In this document: in pieces, positions 1-6,325 of the stretch
How the letters are laid out: each line of letters opens with the position of its first letter
How positions within the stretch are numbered: position 1 is the stretch's first letter
From: CAZTJA01 sp964613745
GTDB taxonomy: Bacteria; Desulfobacterota; Desulfomonilia; Desulfomonilales; Desulfomonilaceae
DNA: 11,069 nucleotides
Direction of reading: 5' to 3'
Assembly (NCBI GenBank): GCA_964613745.1
Contig: CAZTJA010000104.1
Span: 1-11,069 of the forward strand
Program-made: the position numbers and the translations under genes
The notes under the pieces: model-generated
What the model saw: only the letters and a program-made list of their open reading frames with translations
Told to the model about the DNA's origin: nothing
The model's database searches: none

Positions 1-157
1 TCGGGATTCCCATCGCCATGAATTCCAGAAAAACCATAGTTCCGGTAGCATCCTGTGTCAGGGTGTGATCTATTTTTATGCCGATCTCGTTCCCCGGCTT
101 CATCTCACCTTTCACCAAATGCGACTCGATTATTTTTTCGGCAACAGTAAATCCCAT
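1..157 (-). CDS. Aconitate hydratase, N-terminal fragment (runs off the left edge)
   Basis: The first 52 codons of a gene that continues beyond base 1. The fragment opens MGFTVAEKIIESHLVKGEM and contains IDHTLTQDATGTM at about residues 29-41, followed by a segment ending MAMGIP. From memory this pattern is typical of the Aquifex-type bacterial aconitases, which interconvert citrate and isocitrate in the TCA cycle using a [4Fe-4S] cluster; the cluster cysteines lie outside the window. LeuC-type isopropylmalate dehydratases share the opening (MGxTxAEKI) but usually do not have the DATGTM stretch, so aconitase is the better call. The ATG at 157 is supported by GGAGGA at 161-166 with a 3 nt gap (4-5 nt from the GGAGG core). 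The gene follows the MBL-hydrolase gene on the same strand after a gap of nearly 300 nt, so it probably has its own promoter. Confidence 0.85.
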   Translation of the reverse strand, partial: MGFTVAEKIIESHLVKGEMKPGNEIGIKIDHTLTQDATGTMVFLEFMAMGIP

Positions 158-449
158 TATTCCTCCATGTTTTGGCGAGCAACATTTATTATGCTCGTCT
201 TGTTCGGTATGTGAACGACAGTTTATGACGGTGTACGTATTACCGGAGTGGATCCTTTATAAACATGGATTCACTCCTATCATGCTTGCGACAAACTGGT
301 CTGCATGAATTATTATTGTAATCACAAAAAGACCAAGTTTAAAGTAATTGCCTTAACAACAGACGTCAATTCATTAATTACGTCCGTTTTCTGCAATAAT
401 TCGAGGAAGAAATTGTTCTCTAGAATTCAGTGACTTTTTTGGCCGAATC
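158..449. other. Intergenic region upstream of the aconitase gene
   Basis: No convincing gene lies here; the longest open frame (78-308 plus) is a low-quality cysteine-rich translation without a ribosome site. The region holds an 11-bp inverted repeat (245-277, listed separately). It also holds a weak sigma70-like candidate on the minus strand: TTGACG at 364-369, a 17 nt spacer, and TACTTT at 341-346. The -10 match is poor, so I do not call a promoter. No clear intrinsic terminator is visible for the preceding MBL-hydrolase gene. Confidence 0.5.
245..277. repeat. 11-bp inverted repeat in the aconitase 5' region
   Basis: The arms GGAGTGGATCC (245-255) and GGATTCACTCC (267-277) are complementary except for one position and flank an 11 nt AT-rich loop. 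As plus-strand RNA the odd position is a G-U wobble, giving an unbroken 11-pair stem; as minus-strand RNA it is an A-C mismatch. No T run follows on either strand, so it is not an intrinsic terminator. It lies 88 nt upstream of the aconitase start and could be an operator or a leader hairpin. Confidence 0.5.
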
Positions 450-1181
450 TCAACTCGTCAAATAAGGTGCCCATTGCTTTACCGTATCCTTGATCATATC
501 CTCAGCCCCGGACCGCACGATACGATTGTGACAGGGCAAGAGTATGCTGATTCCAAGCTCTCCTATTCGCTCCAACGATTGTTTCAGCTGAGCTGGATCG
601 GCGGATTCCAGATCATACCGACCGATTGCTCCATCAGCATAGATTGTGTCACCCGACATGAACAATCTGTCCGTCTCGTTATACAAACCAATACTTCCGA
701 TGGAATGCCCGGGTATATGAATCACTCGGAATTCGAGGCCGCCAAGGGACAACATTTCATTATCTTTAAGTGATCTCGCCACTTCTATTTTAAAGTGATC
801 TTTCGGAACATTGTACTGGGACACTACCATTGATCTGAACATGGAATTGCCGAACACGATGGAATCATCACCTTTGATGATTCTGCTCGCCTCGTCTTCA
901 TGCATCCAAACTTCCAAATGAGGCATTGCTTTGATTAACTCCGGTAAACAACCGATGTGATCCAGGTGAGTGTGCGTCATAATCACCCGTTTTACTTCAT
1001 CGAGAGGAATTCCACCTTTCTGCAATTCGGCAATTTTATACTCCCCTAACTCCATGAGACCGCAATCAACAAGAGTGTAGTCTTGGAATTCGGGTTTTCC
1101 GATCACATACATGTGGGAATCCGGCATAAACCGGTCTCTTCCAGGGATCCATTTCACGCCTTCAATTACATTTTCAATCAA
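450..1181 (-). CDS. Metallo-beta-lactamase-fold hydrolase
   Basis: A 243-residue cytosolic protein of the MBL-fold superfamily. The first metal motif is HTHLDH at 70-75 (H70, H72, D74, H75). The other ligands are visible as H159 in IPGHSIGS, the bridging D178 in MSGDTIY, and H218 in LLPCHN, so the two-metal site looks complete and the enzyme is probably active. These motifs suit the glyoxalase-II-like/general hydrolase branch, which cleaves thioesters, lactones or similar substrates; the substrate cannot be read from the sequence. The start is a TTG at 1181 preceded by AGAGG with a 6 nt spacer; no better ATG fits. It follows the double-hotdog gene by 41 nt and is probably co-transcribed with it. 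Pairing with a hotdog protein and a thiolase gene makes a thioester substrate plausible, which is inference. Confidence 0.88.
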   Translation of the reverse strand: MIENVIEGVKWIPGRDRFMPDSHMYVIGKPEFQDYTLVDCGLMELGEYKIAELQKGGIPLDEVKRVIMTHTHLDHIGCLPELIKAMPHLEVWMHEDEASRIIKGDDSIVFGNSMFRSMVVSQYNVPKDHFKIEVARSLKDNEMLSLGGLEFRVIHIPGHSIGSIGLYNETDRLFMSGDTIYADGAIGRYDLESADPAQLKQSLERIGELGISILLPCHNRIVRSGAEDMIKDTVKQWAPYLTS

Positions 1182-1222
1182 AGCTCACCTCTAATGATCT
1201 TCATTACCTACACTGAAGAAGT

Positions 1223-2158
1223 CTATTCAAAGATCCATTCCCAGTCGTTTTCCGGCAATAAGTTTTGTTTTATCTGTTGAGTGTATTTGTCAACTATCAG
1301 CCATTCACCCCTGCCCCAGGCTATCGGTTCAGGAGAGTTCTTTCCGTTCACCGCGAAAACGGTGCCCTCGGCAATGAAGAATCGCGGCGCCTTAGGATTT
1401 CCTTTCACTCCGGCAGGTCTCCCGACAAAGAACAGCTGTTCATTTAGTTTCACCGGCCTTTTTACCGTAAAGTCCATGCGCACGGATAAACCGCATTGCC
1501 GGGTAATCATGAAGCCGGCCCATGCAGTGTTCTCATCAAAAATTGATATCAGAACCGCAGGATGAAGTTCGTCATCGTTCAATGCAAAGTACTGGGCTCG
1601 GTCGAAATCACTTTTTTCCGTTCCCCAGTTCACACAAGCTAATAATCTGTTGTCCTCGGTATCCAGAGAAAACCGCCTTCGCAGCCCCACACTTTCTCGG
1701 TAGTGCCCACATACAAAACAATTTCTATAAAAAGGTAAATCGCGACCGTTTGTCCCAGGAAACTCATCCCAGGCAAGCCGGCCCCCGGCAGATAGAGAAT
1801 TAAGTTCCGCCCGCAGGTATGGAGACTTGTCTCCTTCTCTTTCAAGCCTGACGATCAGTTGAGAATTTCTTTCAGGATCTTTTTCAACCTGTAATCGTAC
1901 AGTGTCTCCAATGTGCACCCCTGAACCGCCGAACTTGTAAGTCACATGAACGGGATAAGCTTCTCCCTGACTTTGACGCCATATATCTAAAGCCAATCCC
2001 ATCGGCAGACCGCCATGCGGGATTCCGATTAACCCTTCATGTCTCGTCTCGAATGCAAATTCTCCTAGGAAAATGTTTTCATTTGACCCTAAATTCTTAA
2101 TATTGAAAAATGGTTCATTTCCGGTGAGAAATGACCGAGGATTGGTCATAAAATCCAT
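1223..2158 (-). CDS. Double-hotdog acyl-CoA thioesterase-like protein
   Basis: About 311 residues with two apparent hotdog units. The N-terminal half has IPHGG at about 46-50 followed by a long helix-like stretch, as in the HGG motif of PaaI-type thioesterases. The C-terminal half has LHPAVLISIFDENTAWAG (about 198-215, acidic pair D208/E209) followed by a beta-rich stretch with a KRPV turn. Between them lies NCFVCG (146-151) with GLRRRF at 158-163, close to the CFxCG...GLxxxF signature that precedes many single-domain hotdog thioesterase-like proteins. No exported-protein signal is seen, so it is probably cytosolic. A longer in-frame reading to 2188 exists, but GGAGGA (2162-2167) falls inside that extension, so translation must begin after it: ATG at 2158 (preferred), 2161 or 2149. 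Acyl-CoA hydrolysis is the family expectation, not shown. It could instead be a non-catalytic acyl-CoA binder. Confidence 0.72.
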   Translation of the reverse strand: MDFMTNPRSFLTGNEPFFNIKNLGSNENIFLGEFAFETRHEGLIGIPHGGLPMGLALDIWRQSQGEAYPVHVTYKFGGSGVHIGDTVRLQVEKDPERNSQLIVRLEREGDKSPYLRAELNSLSAGGRLAWDEFPGTNGRDLPFYRNCFVCGHYRESVGLRRRFSLDTEDNRLLACVNWGTEKSDFDRAQYFALNDDELHPAVLISIFDENTAWAGFMITRQCGLSVRMDFTVKRPVKLNEQLFFVGRPAGVKGNPKAPRFFIAEGTVFAVNGKNSPEPIAWGRGEWLIVDKYTQQIKQNLLPENDWEWIFE

Positions 2159-2161
2159 CAT

Positions 2162-2167
2162 TCCTCC
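2162..2167 (-). promoter_or_regulatory. Ribosome binding site deciding the start of the hotdog gene
   Basis: GGAGGA on the minus strand lies inside the longest open frame (which would start at 2188), so that upstream start is unlikely. ATGs follow at 2161, 2158 and 2149. Spacing is short for the first two and long for the third; 2158 is the compromise. Confidence 0.6.
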
Positions 2168-2385
2168 GTCGACAACTCTGCGATACAATTCCAGATAAAT
2201 TTCACTAACAATAAATAATCATTAGAATGCGAATTGGAATCATTTATTTTCCCGGTATGTTGAATAATCGTCGGCATTGCTGAAATTTCCGTTTGGGTCT
2301 CTAGAAAGTTGCAGAAGGACTACCATGGACCCGCAAACAGATCCATGGTTTATCATGTTAACTGAGTAGTAGCAAAATGCGGACA

Positions 2386-2415
2386 AAACCAGCAGTCAGC
2401 TCACACACCTGGTTT
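2386..2415 (-). terminator. Possible weak intrinsic terminator after the thiolase gene
   Basis: On the minus strand, AAACCAG and CTGGTTT form a 7-pair stem around a 16 nt loop, only a few nt past the thiolase stop codon. The T run after it is short (four Ts including the stem end), and the loop is long, so termination would be inefficient. Confidence 0.3.
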
Positions 2416-2418
2416 ACG

Positions 2419-3603
2419 TTATCTATCGACATAAAGAGACACGGCTTCGCCACCACCAAGACAAAGAGATGCCATACCGCTCTTTTTGTCCATATTCTTC
2501 ATGGCATATATTAATGTGGTCAGGACTCTAGCTCCGCTGGCCCCAATAGGATGCCCCAACGCTACGGACCCGCCGTTGACATTGCACTTGTCGGGATCCA
2601 GCCCCAGCTCTCGGATTACCCCAACCGTTGATCCGGCAAATGCCTCATTAACTTCCATCAAATCTACATTATGGTAATCAATGCCTTCTTTGGCGGCCAC
2701 TTTTGGAATCGACAGAATGGGAGCCATCAACACATATTTCATATCCAGGCCGGCACTTCCCTGTGAGCCTACTCTCACGAGAACGTCAAGGCCAAGTTCT
2801 TTCGCCTTGTCCTCAGACATCACACAAAGAGCCGATGCACCATCGGAAATTATCGAGGCATTCCCCGCAGTAGCGTATCCATTCTTCTGAAATGCCGGTT
2901 TCATTGCAGCAAGCTGTTCGTAAGAAGTCGGTCGAGGGCACTCATCGGTATCGAATATTTTTGGATCCCCTTTTCTCTGGGGAATCGCAACCGGCATAAT
3001 CTCTTCTTTAAATGTTCCGTTCGTAATGGATTTTAGCGAACGCTCATAACTTAGGGCTGCATACTTGTCTTGGTCTTCTCGCGAAACCTTATACTTTTCA
3101 CTGCAAAGATCATTACTGATCCCCATGTGGAAATCGTTCACAATGTCCCACAAACCGTCATGAACCATGTGATCCATTAAGGTGCCGTTTCCCATACGAT
3201 AACCGAAGCGGGCTTTTTCGAGATAGTAAGGAGCGCTGCTCATATTTTCCATTCCGCCCGCCACAACTATTTCAGCATCGCCAAGCTGGATGGCCTGAGC
3301 CGCAAGCATTACCGCTTTCAATCCTGATCCACACACCTTATTGATCGTAAAACACTGAGTTTCAAAGGGAAGACCAGCCTTAAGGCAAGCCTGTCGAGCA
3401 GGGTTCTGACCATAACCGCAGGGAAGAACCTGCCCCATAATCACTTCATCTACCATGGATCTTTCAATCCCGGCCCTTTTGACGGCCTCCGCGATGACCA
3501 AACCACCAAGTTCGGTGGCTCCAATCGATCCCAATGTCCCGTTGAACGAACCCAGAGGAGTTCTCACTGCGCTTACAATGACGGCTTCCTTGTGCTGACC
3601 CAT
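2419..3603 (-). CDS. Acetyl-CoA acetyltransferase (thiolase)
   Basis: A full-length 394-residue thiolase II-type enzyme that condenses two acetyl-CoA to acetoacetyl-CoA or runs the reverse. The nucleophile C91 sits in NKVCGSGLKAV, NEAFA is at 319-323, the catalytic histidine H351 is in GHPIGASGAR, and the second cysteine C381 is in CLGGGEA, a small variation on the usual CIGGGMG. The length and internal motifs match biosynthetic/short-chain thiolases (AtoB/PhaA type) better than long-chain FadA. The ATG at 3603 has AGGAG four to five nt upstream. The gene follows asd by 27 nt and is very probably translated from the same transcript. Possible roles are short-chain acyl-CoA oxidation, ketogenesis or polyhydroxyalkanoate precursor supply; no phaB or phaC is seen in the window to decide. 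Confidence 0.95.
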   Translation of the reverse strand: MGQHKEAVIVSAVRTPLGSFNGTLGSIGATELGGLVIAEAVKRAGIERSMVDEVIMGQVLPCGYGQNPARQACLKAGLPFETQCFTINKVCGSGLKAVMLAAQAIQLGDAEIVVAGGMENMSSAPYYLEKARFGYRMGNGTLMDHMVHDGLWDIVNDFHMGISNDLCSEKYKVSREDQDKYAALSYERSLKSITNGTFKEEIMPVAIPQRKGDPKIFDTDECPRPTSYEQLAAMKPAFQKNGYATAGNASIISDGASALCVMSEDKAKELGLDVLVRVGSQGSAGLDMKYVLMAPILSIPKVAAKEGIDYHNVDLMEVNEAFAGSTVGVIRELGLDPDKCNVNGGSVALGHPIGASGARVLTTLIYAMKNMDKKSGMASLCLGGGEAVSLYVDR

Positions 3604-3630
3604 GGCTCTCCTTTCGTTTTAAACAACTGA

Positions 3631-4707
3631 TTAGAGGTATTCTCGGATTAGGACTTCAGCTATTTGAACCGCATTCAGAGCAGCACCCTTTAGAATATTG
3701 TCTGAAACAATCCACAGATTGATTCCGCAGGGGACCGACTCGTCTTCACGTATACGTCCAACCATGGTGAAATCTTCACCGGCGGCTAATGCAGTAAGTG
3801 GGTATTCTTTATTGGCGGGATTGTCCCAGACCTTCACTCCAGGAGCCTTCGAGAGAATTTCAATGGTTTCAGAACGGGTCAATTTCTTTTCGGTCTCTAC
3901 ATTTACCGATTCGGAATGACCGAAGAAAGTCGGGACCCGTACCGTTGTCGCAGTCACTTTAATGTTGGGATCCAGCATTTTGTTGGTTTCCCAAACCATT
4001 TTCATTTCTTCTTTTGTATAAAAATTGTCCAAGAAAACATCTATCTGGGGCAAACACTCGAATCCAATCCTGTGTGGATAGACTTTGGTTTCCAGCACTC
4101 TAAAATTCTTGAGTCCATTCCAAAGGGCATCCAAGCCGTCTTCTTTGTTCCATTTGAGCGCATTAGCGATTTCTCGCGATTGCATCAGCATTTCCTCAAT
4201 CGCATCTTTGCCCGTTCCCGAAACCGACTGGTAGGTAGAAACGACAATTCTCTTGATTTTTGCAGCATCATGGATTGGTTTCAGGGCCACAAGCATCTGT
4301 ATCGTAGAGCAATTCGGGTTTGCAATTATACCTCGGGTCGTATACTGGGCTATTGCTTCAGGATTAACCTCGGGCACTACCAGAGGAATATCGGGCTCAT
4401 ACCTGAATTGAGCGGTATTGTCTATCACGATGCAACCGGCCGCAGCTGCTATTGGAGCAAATTTCGCACTGATGGATCCTCCGGCGGAAAACAGACCTAT
4501 CTCAATGCCTTCAAAAGAAGATTCCGTAAGTTCCTGGACGGGTAAATCTTGGCCTTTAAACTTCAGCGTCTTTCCGGCAGAACGCTCAGAAGCTAACAAT
4601 ATAAGCTCCTTGACCGGAAAGTTTCTCTTTTCCAAGACCTTTAAAAACATATTACCTACGGCCCCGGTGGCCCCCACAATCGCAACTCTATATCCGTTGT
4701 CTTTCAT
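3631..4707 (-). CDS. asd: Aspartate-semialdehyde dehydrogenase
   Basis: A 358-residue enzyme that makes aspartate semialdehyde from aspartyl phosphate with NADPH, the branch-point step toward lysine/diaminopimelate, threonine and methionine. The N-terminal Rossmann motif GATGAVG is at 12-18. The nucleophile C133 lies in NPNCST, Q160 in TYQSVSGTGK, and R257 and H264 in VRVPTFFGHSE, with the same seven-residue spacing between Arg and His that I recall from the E. coli enzyme. A reading that starts at 4767 adds 20 basic, unconserved residues; AAGGAG (4717-4722) nine nt before the ATG at 4707 supports the shorter form, whose N-terminus (MKDNGYRVAIVGATG) is family-typical. Upstream is a 114 nt gap to the small secreted protein gene; downstream the thiolase follows closely. 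Pairing with a thiolase is not a usual lysine-pathway arrangement. Confidence 0.96.
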   Translation of the reverse strand: MKDNGYRVAIVGATGAVGNMFLKVLEKRNFPVKELILLASERSAGKTLKFKGQDLPVQELTESSFEGIEIGLFSAGGSISAKFAPIAAAAGCIVIDNTAQFRYEPDIPLVVPEVNPEAIAQYTTRGIIANPNCSTIQMLVALKPIHDAAKIKRIVVSTYQSVSGTGKDAIEEMLMQSREIANALKWNKEDGLDALWNGLKNFRVLETKVYPHRIGFECLPQIDVFLDNFYTKEEMKMVWETNKMLDPNIKVTATTVRVPTFFGHSESVNVETEKKLTRSETIEILSKAPGVKVWDNPANKEYPLTALAAGEDFTMVGRIREDESVPCGINLWIVSDNILKGAALNAVQIAEVLIREYL

Positions 4708-4716
4708 GTAATGCAT

Positions 4717-4722
4717 CTCCTT
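4717..4722 (-). promoter_or_regulatory. Ribosome binding site deciding the asd start
   Basis: AAGGAG on the minus strand lies nine nt before the ATG at 4707 and directly abuts another ATG at 4716, which is too close to be used. The site therefore selects 4707 over the upstream in-frame starts. Confidence 0.7.
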
Positions 4723-4821
4723 CAGGCGGCGGGCAGCATTCGAACGATGCAGCTCTCTTTTTTGCAAGCTCTTCAGTTTGCATCATCGGAAATTCTATTT
4801 CAAATAAAAAATATACGGTTC

Positions 4822-5163
4822 TTATCGTGAATCGGTTTTTTTCTCGGAAGGCGTCTTCACTTTATTTTCAGAAGCATCGAGCCCGTCAACGGGAATTCTG
4901 TGCAGAGAAAACTCACCGGAGGAATGATCCTTTTTCATTATCCAAACCCTTCCGGAATCGGTATCGATCATAAAAGTGTACCCTTTGGCCTGAGGAGAAA
5001 CAAAAACCTGAAATCTTCCCGACCCGGTTAAGTGTTGGCCCTGATCTGATGATTTGGCTTCAGTTTGCAGAGATTCGCGTCCGAGCGGCCACTGAGCACA
5101 AACCAAGCCGGGCGCGATGCTTATCACCAGAAAAACGAGAGCTGATTTTTTTAAATTTATCAC
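4822..5163 (-). CDS. Small secreted protein of unknown function
   Basis: A predicted 113-residue exported protein. From the GTG at 5163 it begins with a Lys-Lys pair, a hydrophobic core (SALVFLVISIAPGLV) and a likely signal peptidase I site after VCA, giving a mature start QWPLG. The cysteine at that site does not sit in a good lipobox, so a lipoprotein is unlikely. After a polar linker the mature part has a compact beta-like segment, RFQVFVSPQAKGYTFMIDTD, then SGRVWIMKKDH and FSLHRIPVDGLD, and ends in a Lys/Ser-rich tail. The pattern looks like a small beta-sheet domain; I do not recognise the family. An ATG-started reading to 5217 would add 18 basic and cysteine-containing residues; GAGG (5170-5173) six nt before the GTG argues for the shorter form. 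It may be co-transcribed with asd 114 nt downstream. Confidence 0.6.
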   Translation of the reverse strand: MINLKKSALVFLVISIAPGLVCAQWPLGRESLQTEAKSSDQGQHLTGSGRFQVFVSPQAKGYTFMIDTDSGRVWIMKKDHSSGEFSLHRIPVDGLDASENKVKTPSEKKTDSR

Positions 5164-5191
5164 CGCACACCTCGCAGTTCGGTTTCTTTCT

Positions 5192-5200
5192 ACAATACCA
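5192..5200 (-). promoter_or_regulatory. Possible extended -10 element for the small secreted protein gene
   Basis: On the minus strand the sequence reads TGG followed by TATTGT, an extended -10 pattern with four of six consensus bases, about 29 nt before the GTG start. No good -35 is seen 16-18 nt upstream, so the call is weak. Confidence 0.25.
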
Positions 5201-5361
5201 CGCCTACAGACAAACATGACACACGTTCGGAACCAACTTGTAGACTTTTCTTCCTAAAGTGATGTGCTCTTTCCCAGCGGTTCGCGCCAAGTTGCCTGAT
5301 CAACTGAAACTATGCTAGATTAGCCCAAAATTTTTAGGCCCAAACCGGTCAACCACTGAGC

Positions 5362-5386
5362 AGGAGAATTGCTCTCCTCTTTTTTT
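5362..5386 (+). terminator. Intrinsic terminator on the plus strand with no gene before it
   Basis: AGGAGA (5362-5367), a 5 nt loop, TCTCCT (5373-5378), one C and then seven Ts (5380-5386) form a compact rho-independent terminator. It works only in the plus direction; the minus-strand reading has no T run. Nothing coding is seen on the plus strand between here and the window start that would need it. Confidence 0.7.
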
Positions 5387-5399
5387 GAATTGGTCGTAG

Positions 5400-5429
5400 T
5401 TGACAAATTGAATATTTATATGGTATTAA
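5400..5429 (+). promoter_or_regulatory. Sigma70-type promoter for the LolA-like gene
   Basis: TTGACA at 5400-5405 is a perfect -35 box, followed by an 18 nt AT-rich spacer and TATTAA at 5424-5429 (four of six -10 bases). Transcription would begin near 5436, leaving a leader of about 55 nt before the ATG at 5491. It lies just after the terminator at 5362-5386, which would shield it from upstream read-through. Confidence 0.55.
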
Positions 5430-5490
5430 GCAGTAATTCAATATTTTACATTAAACTTTTTTGAACAAGAAATTCAATTGAAGGTATCTT

Positions 5491-6273
5491 ATGTCCGTAT
5501 TCAAGATCATAATTTCAATAGCCTTTTTATTTCAGATCGGTACATTCGGCCAGTCCCATGCATCGTCGATGAATGCTCAGGAAATACTCCAGCAGGTCAT
5601 CAAAAACAACTTTTCCGACAGCATCAGAATTCCATTAACTATAGAAACAACAAAAGGAAAAAAGACCACCAAACATGTCCTCTGGATGATGAGCCGAACA
5701 AAGGGCGATCTTACGGACTTTTTCATAGAGTTCGATGAACCGAAGGATTCGAAAGGCTTACGCTTTTTGTTCAAGATAAAACCGAATGAGTCGCCAAAAG
5801 CTTACATGTACTTGCCTGCCGCACAGAAAACGCTTCCATTGGGCATGGACGATCCAAGCGTTGATTTGGGAGGCACAGGGCTGACCATGGAAGATGTTCA
5901 AGGGTTTATGCCCAAGGGAGGGGAGCGCGAGGAACTCGTCAGAGAAGAAAAAGTCGACGGTCACGACACATATGTCATCAGGGTAACTCTTCCCGACAAT
6001 CTTGGAGAACGACTTCTTTGGATTACCAAGAAAGACTTTCTCGTCATCAAGTCACAAAGCTTGGACAACCAGGGAAAGGTCAAAAGGCAATTTCGAGTCG
6101 TCGAGTTTTTTAGAACCGAACAGGGGAGGGAATTCCCTCGTGAAGAGGAAGTCACAATCCCCGATAAACAAATCAAAGTTAAAATTCGACAGGACAACGC
6201 TGTGATGGGCTCGGAAATTCCCGACGAACTTATGAACCCCGAAACCTTTGGGACCTATAACTGGAAAGGTTAA
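5491..6273 (+). CDS. LolA-like outer-membrane lipoprotein-sorting protein
   Basis: A 260-residue exported protein. Residues 1-24 form a signal peptide with hydrophobic core IIISIAFLFQIGTF and a probable cleavage after SHA. The rest matches the pattern of the LolA-like outer membrane lipoprotein-sorting family (PF17131-type): a KGKKTTKHVLWMMSRTKGD strand pair near the start, DEPKDSKGLRFLFKIKP, AYMYLPAAQKTLPL near the middle, and the paired strands LLWITKKDFLVIKSQSLD and GKVKRQFRVVEFF later. The expected fold is an open beta-barrel that carries lipid or lipoprotein through the periplasm. Family members often occur with Lol-like ABC or RND exporters; one ABC pair starts 3.4 kb downstream here. 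The ATG at 5491 has AAGG six nt upstream. Its specific cargo is unknown, and it is not classical LolA. Confidence 0.82.
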   Translation: MSVFKIIISIAFLFQIGTFGQSHASSMNAQEILQQVIKNNFSDSIRIPLTIETTKGKKTTKHVLWMMSRTKGDLTDFFIEFDEPKDSKGLRFLFKIKPNESPKAYMYLPAAQKTLPLGMDDPSVDLGGTGLTMEDVQGFMPKGGEREELVREEKVDGHDTYVIRVTLPDNLGERLLWITKKDFLVIKSQSLDNQGKVKRQFRVVEFFRTEQGREFPREEEVTIPDKQIKVKIRQDNAVMGSEIPDELMNPETFGTYNWKG

Positions 6274-6325
6274 TAAAAACTTCTCTATTTTGCTGTAATT
6301 GCGATTCTTCGCATTGGGATTAGGT

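Larger units (their letters stand above)
2159..2418. other. Gap between the thiolase and hotdog genes
   Basis: About 260 nt without a gene. It contains a possible weak terminator next to the thiolase stop (2386-2415) and an 8-bp inverted repeat, ACCATGGA (2322-2329) and TCCATGGT (2342-2349), with a 12 nt loop and no T run. The part nearest the hotdog gene is AT-rich and may hold its promoter, but I cannot place convincing -35 and -10 boxes. Confidence 0.45.
5164..5490. other. Divergent intergenic regulatory region
   Basis: 327 nt separating the minus-strand block from the plus-strand block. It contains, left to right: a possible extended -10 for the minus gene (TATTGT preceded by TGG, 5192-5200); a weak plus-strand promoter candidate (TTGCCT 5292-5297, 18 nt, TAGATT 5316-5321 with a TGC extension); a clear plus-strand terminator (5362-5386); a good plus-strand promoter (5400-5429); and four copies of the hexamer ATTCAA in either orientation between 5385 and 5477. 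No convincing protein-coding frame is seen. Confidence 0.6.

Noticed and set aside
78..308. 76-codon plus-strand open frame at the left edge
   Set aside because: It overlaps the start of the aconitase gene in antisense, and its composition (many Pro, Cys, Ile) is not protein-like.
2322..2349. 8-bp inverted repeat ACCATGGA/TCCATGGT as a terminator
   Set aside because: No T run on either strand, and each arm contains the palindrome CCATGG, which makes a short match easy by chance; it is mentioned only in the gap description.
3916..4545. 209-codon plus-strand open frame
   Set aside because: It lies wholly antisense to asd, whose family motifs are complete; the translation has the arbitrary Cys/His/Phe/Arg-rich look of a reverse-strand shadow and no ribosome site was seen.
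4708..4821. Possible lysine riboswitch or attenuator before asd
   Set aside because: The leader is only 114 nt, too short for the lysine aptamer plus expression platform, and only a 6-bp repeat (GATGCA/TGCATC, 4746-4784) with a long loop is seen.
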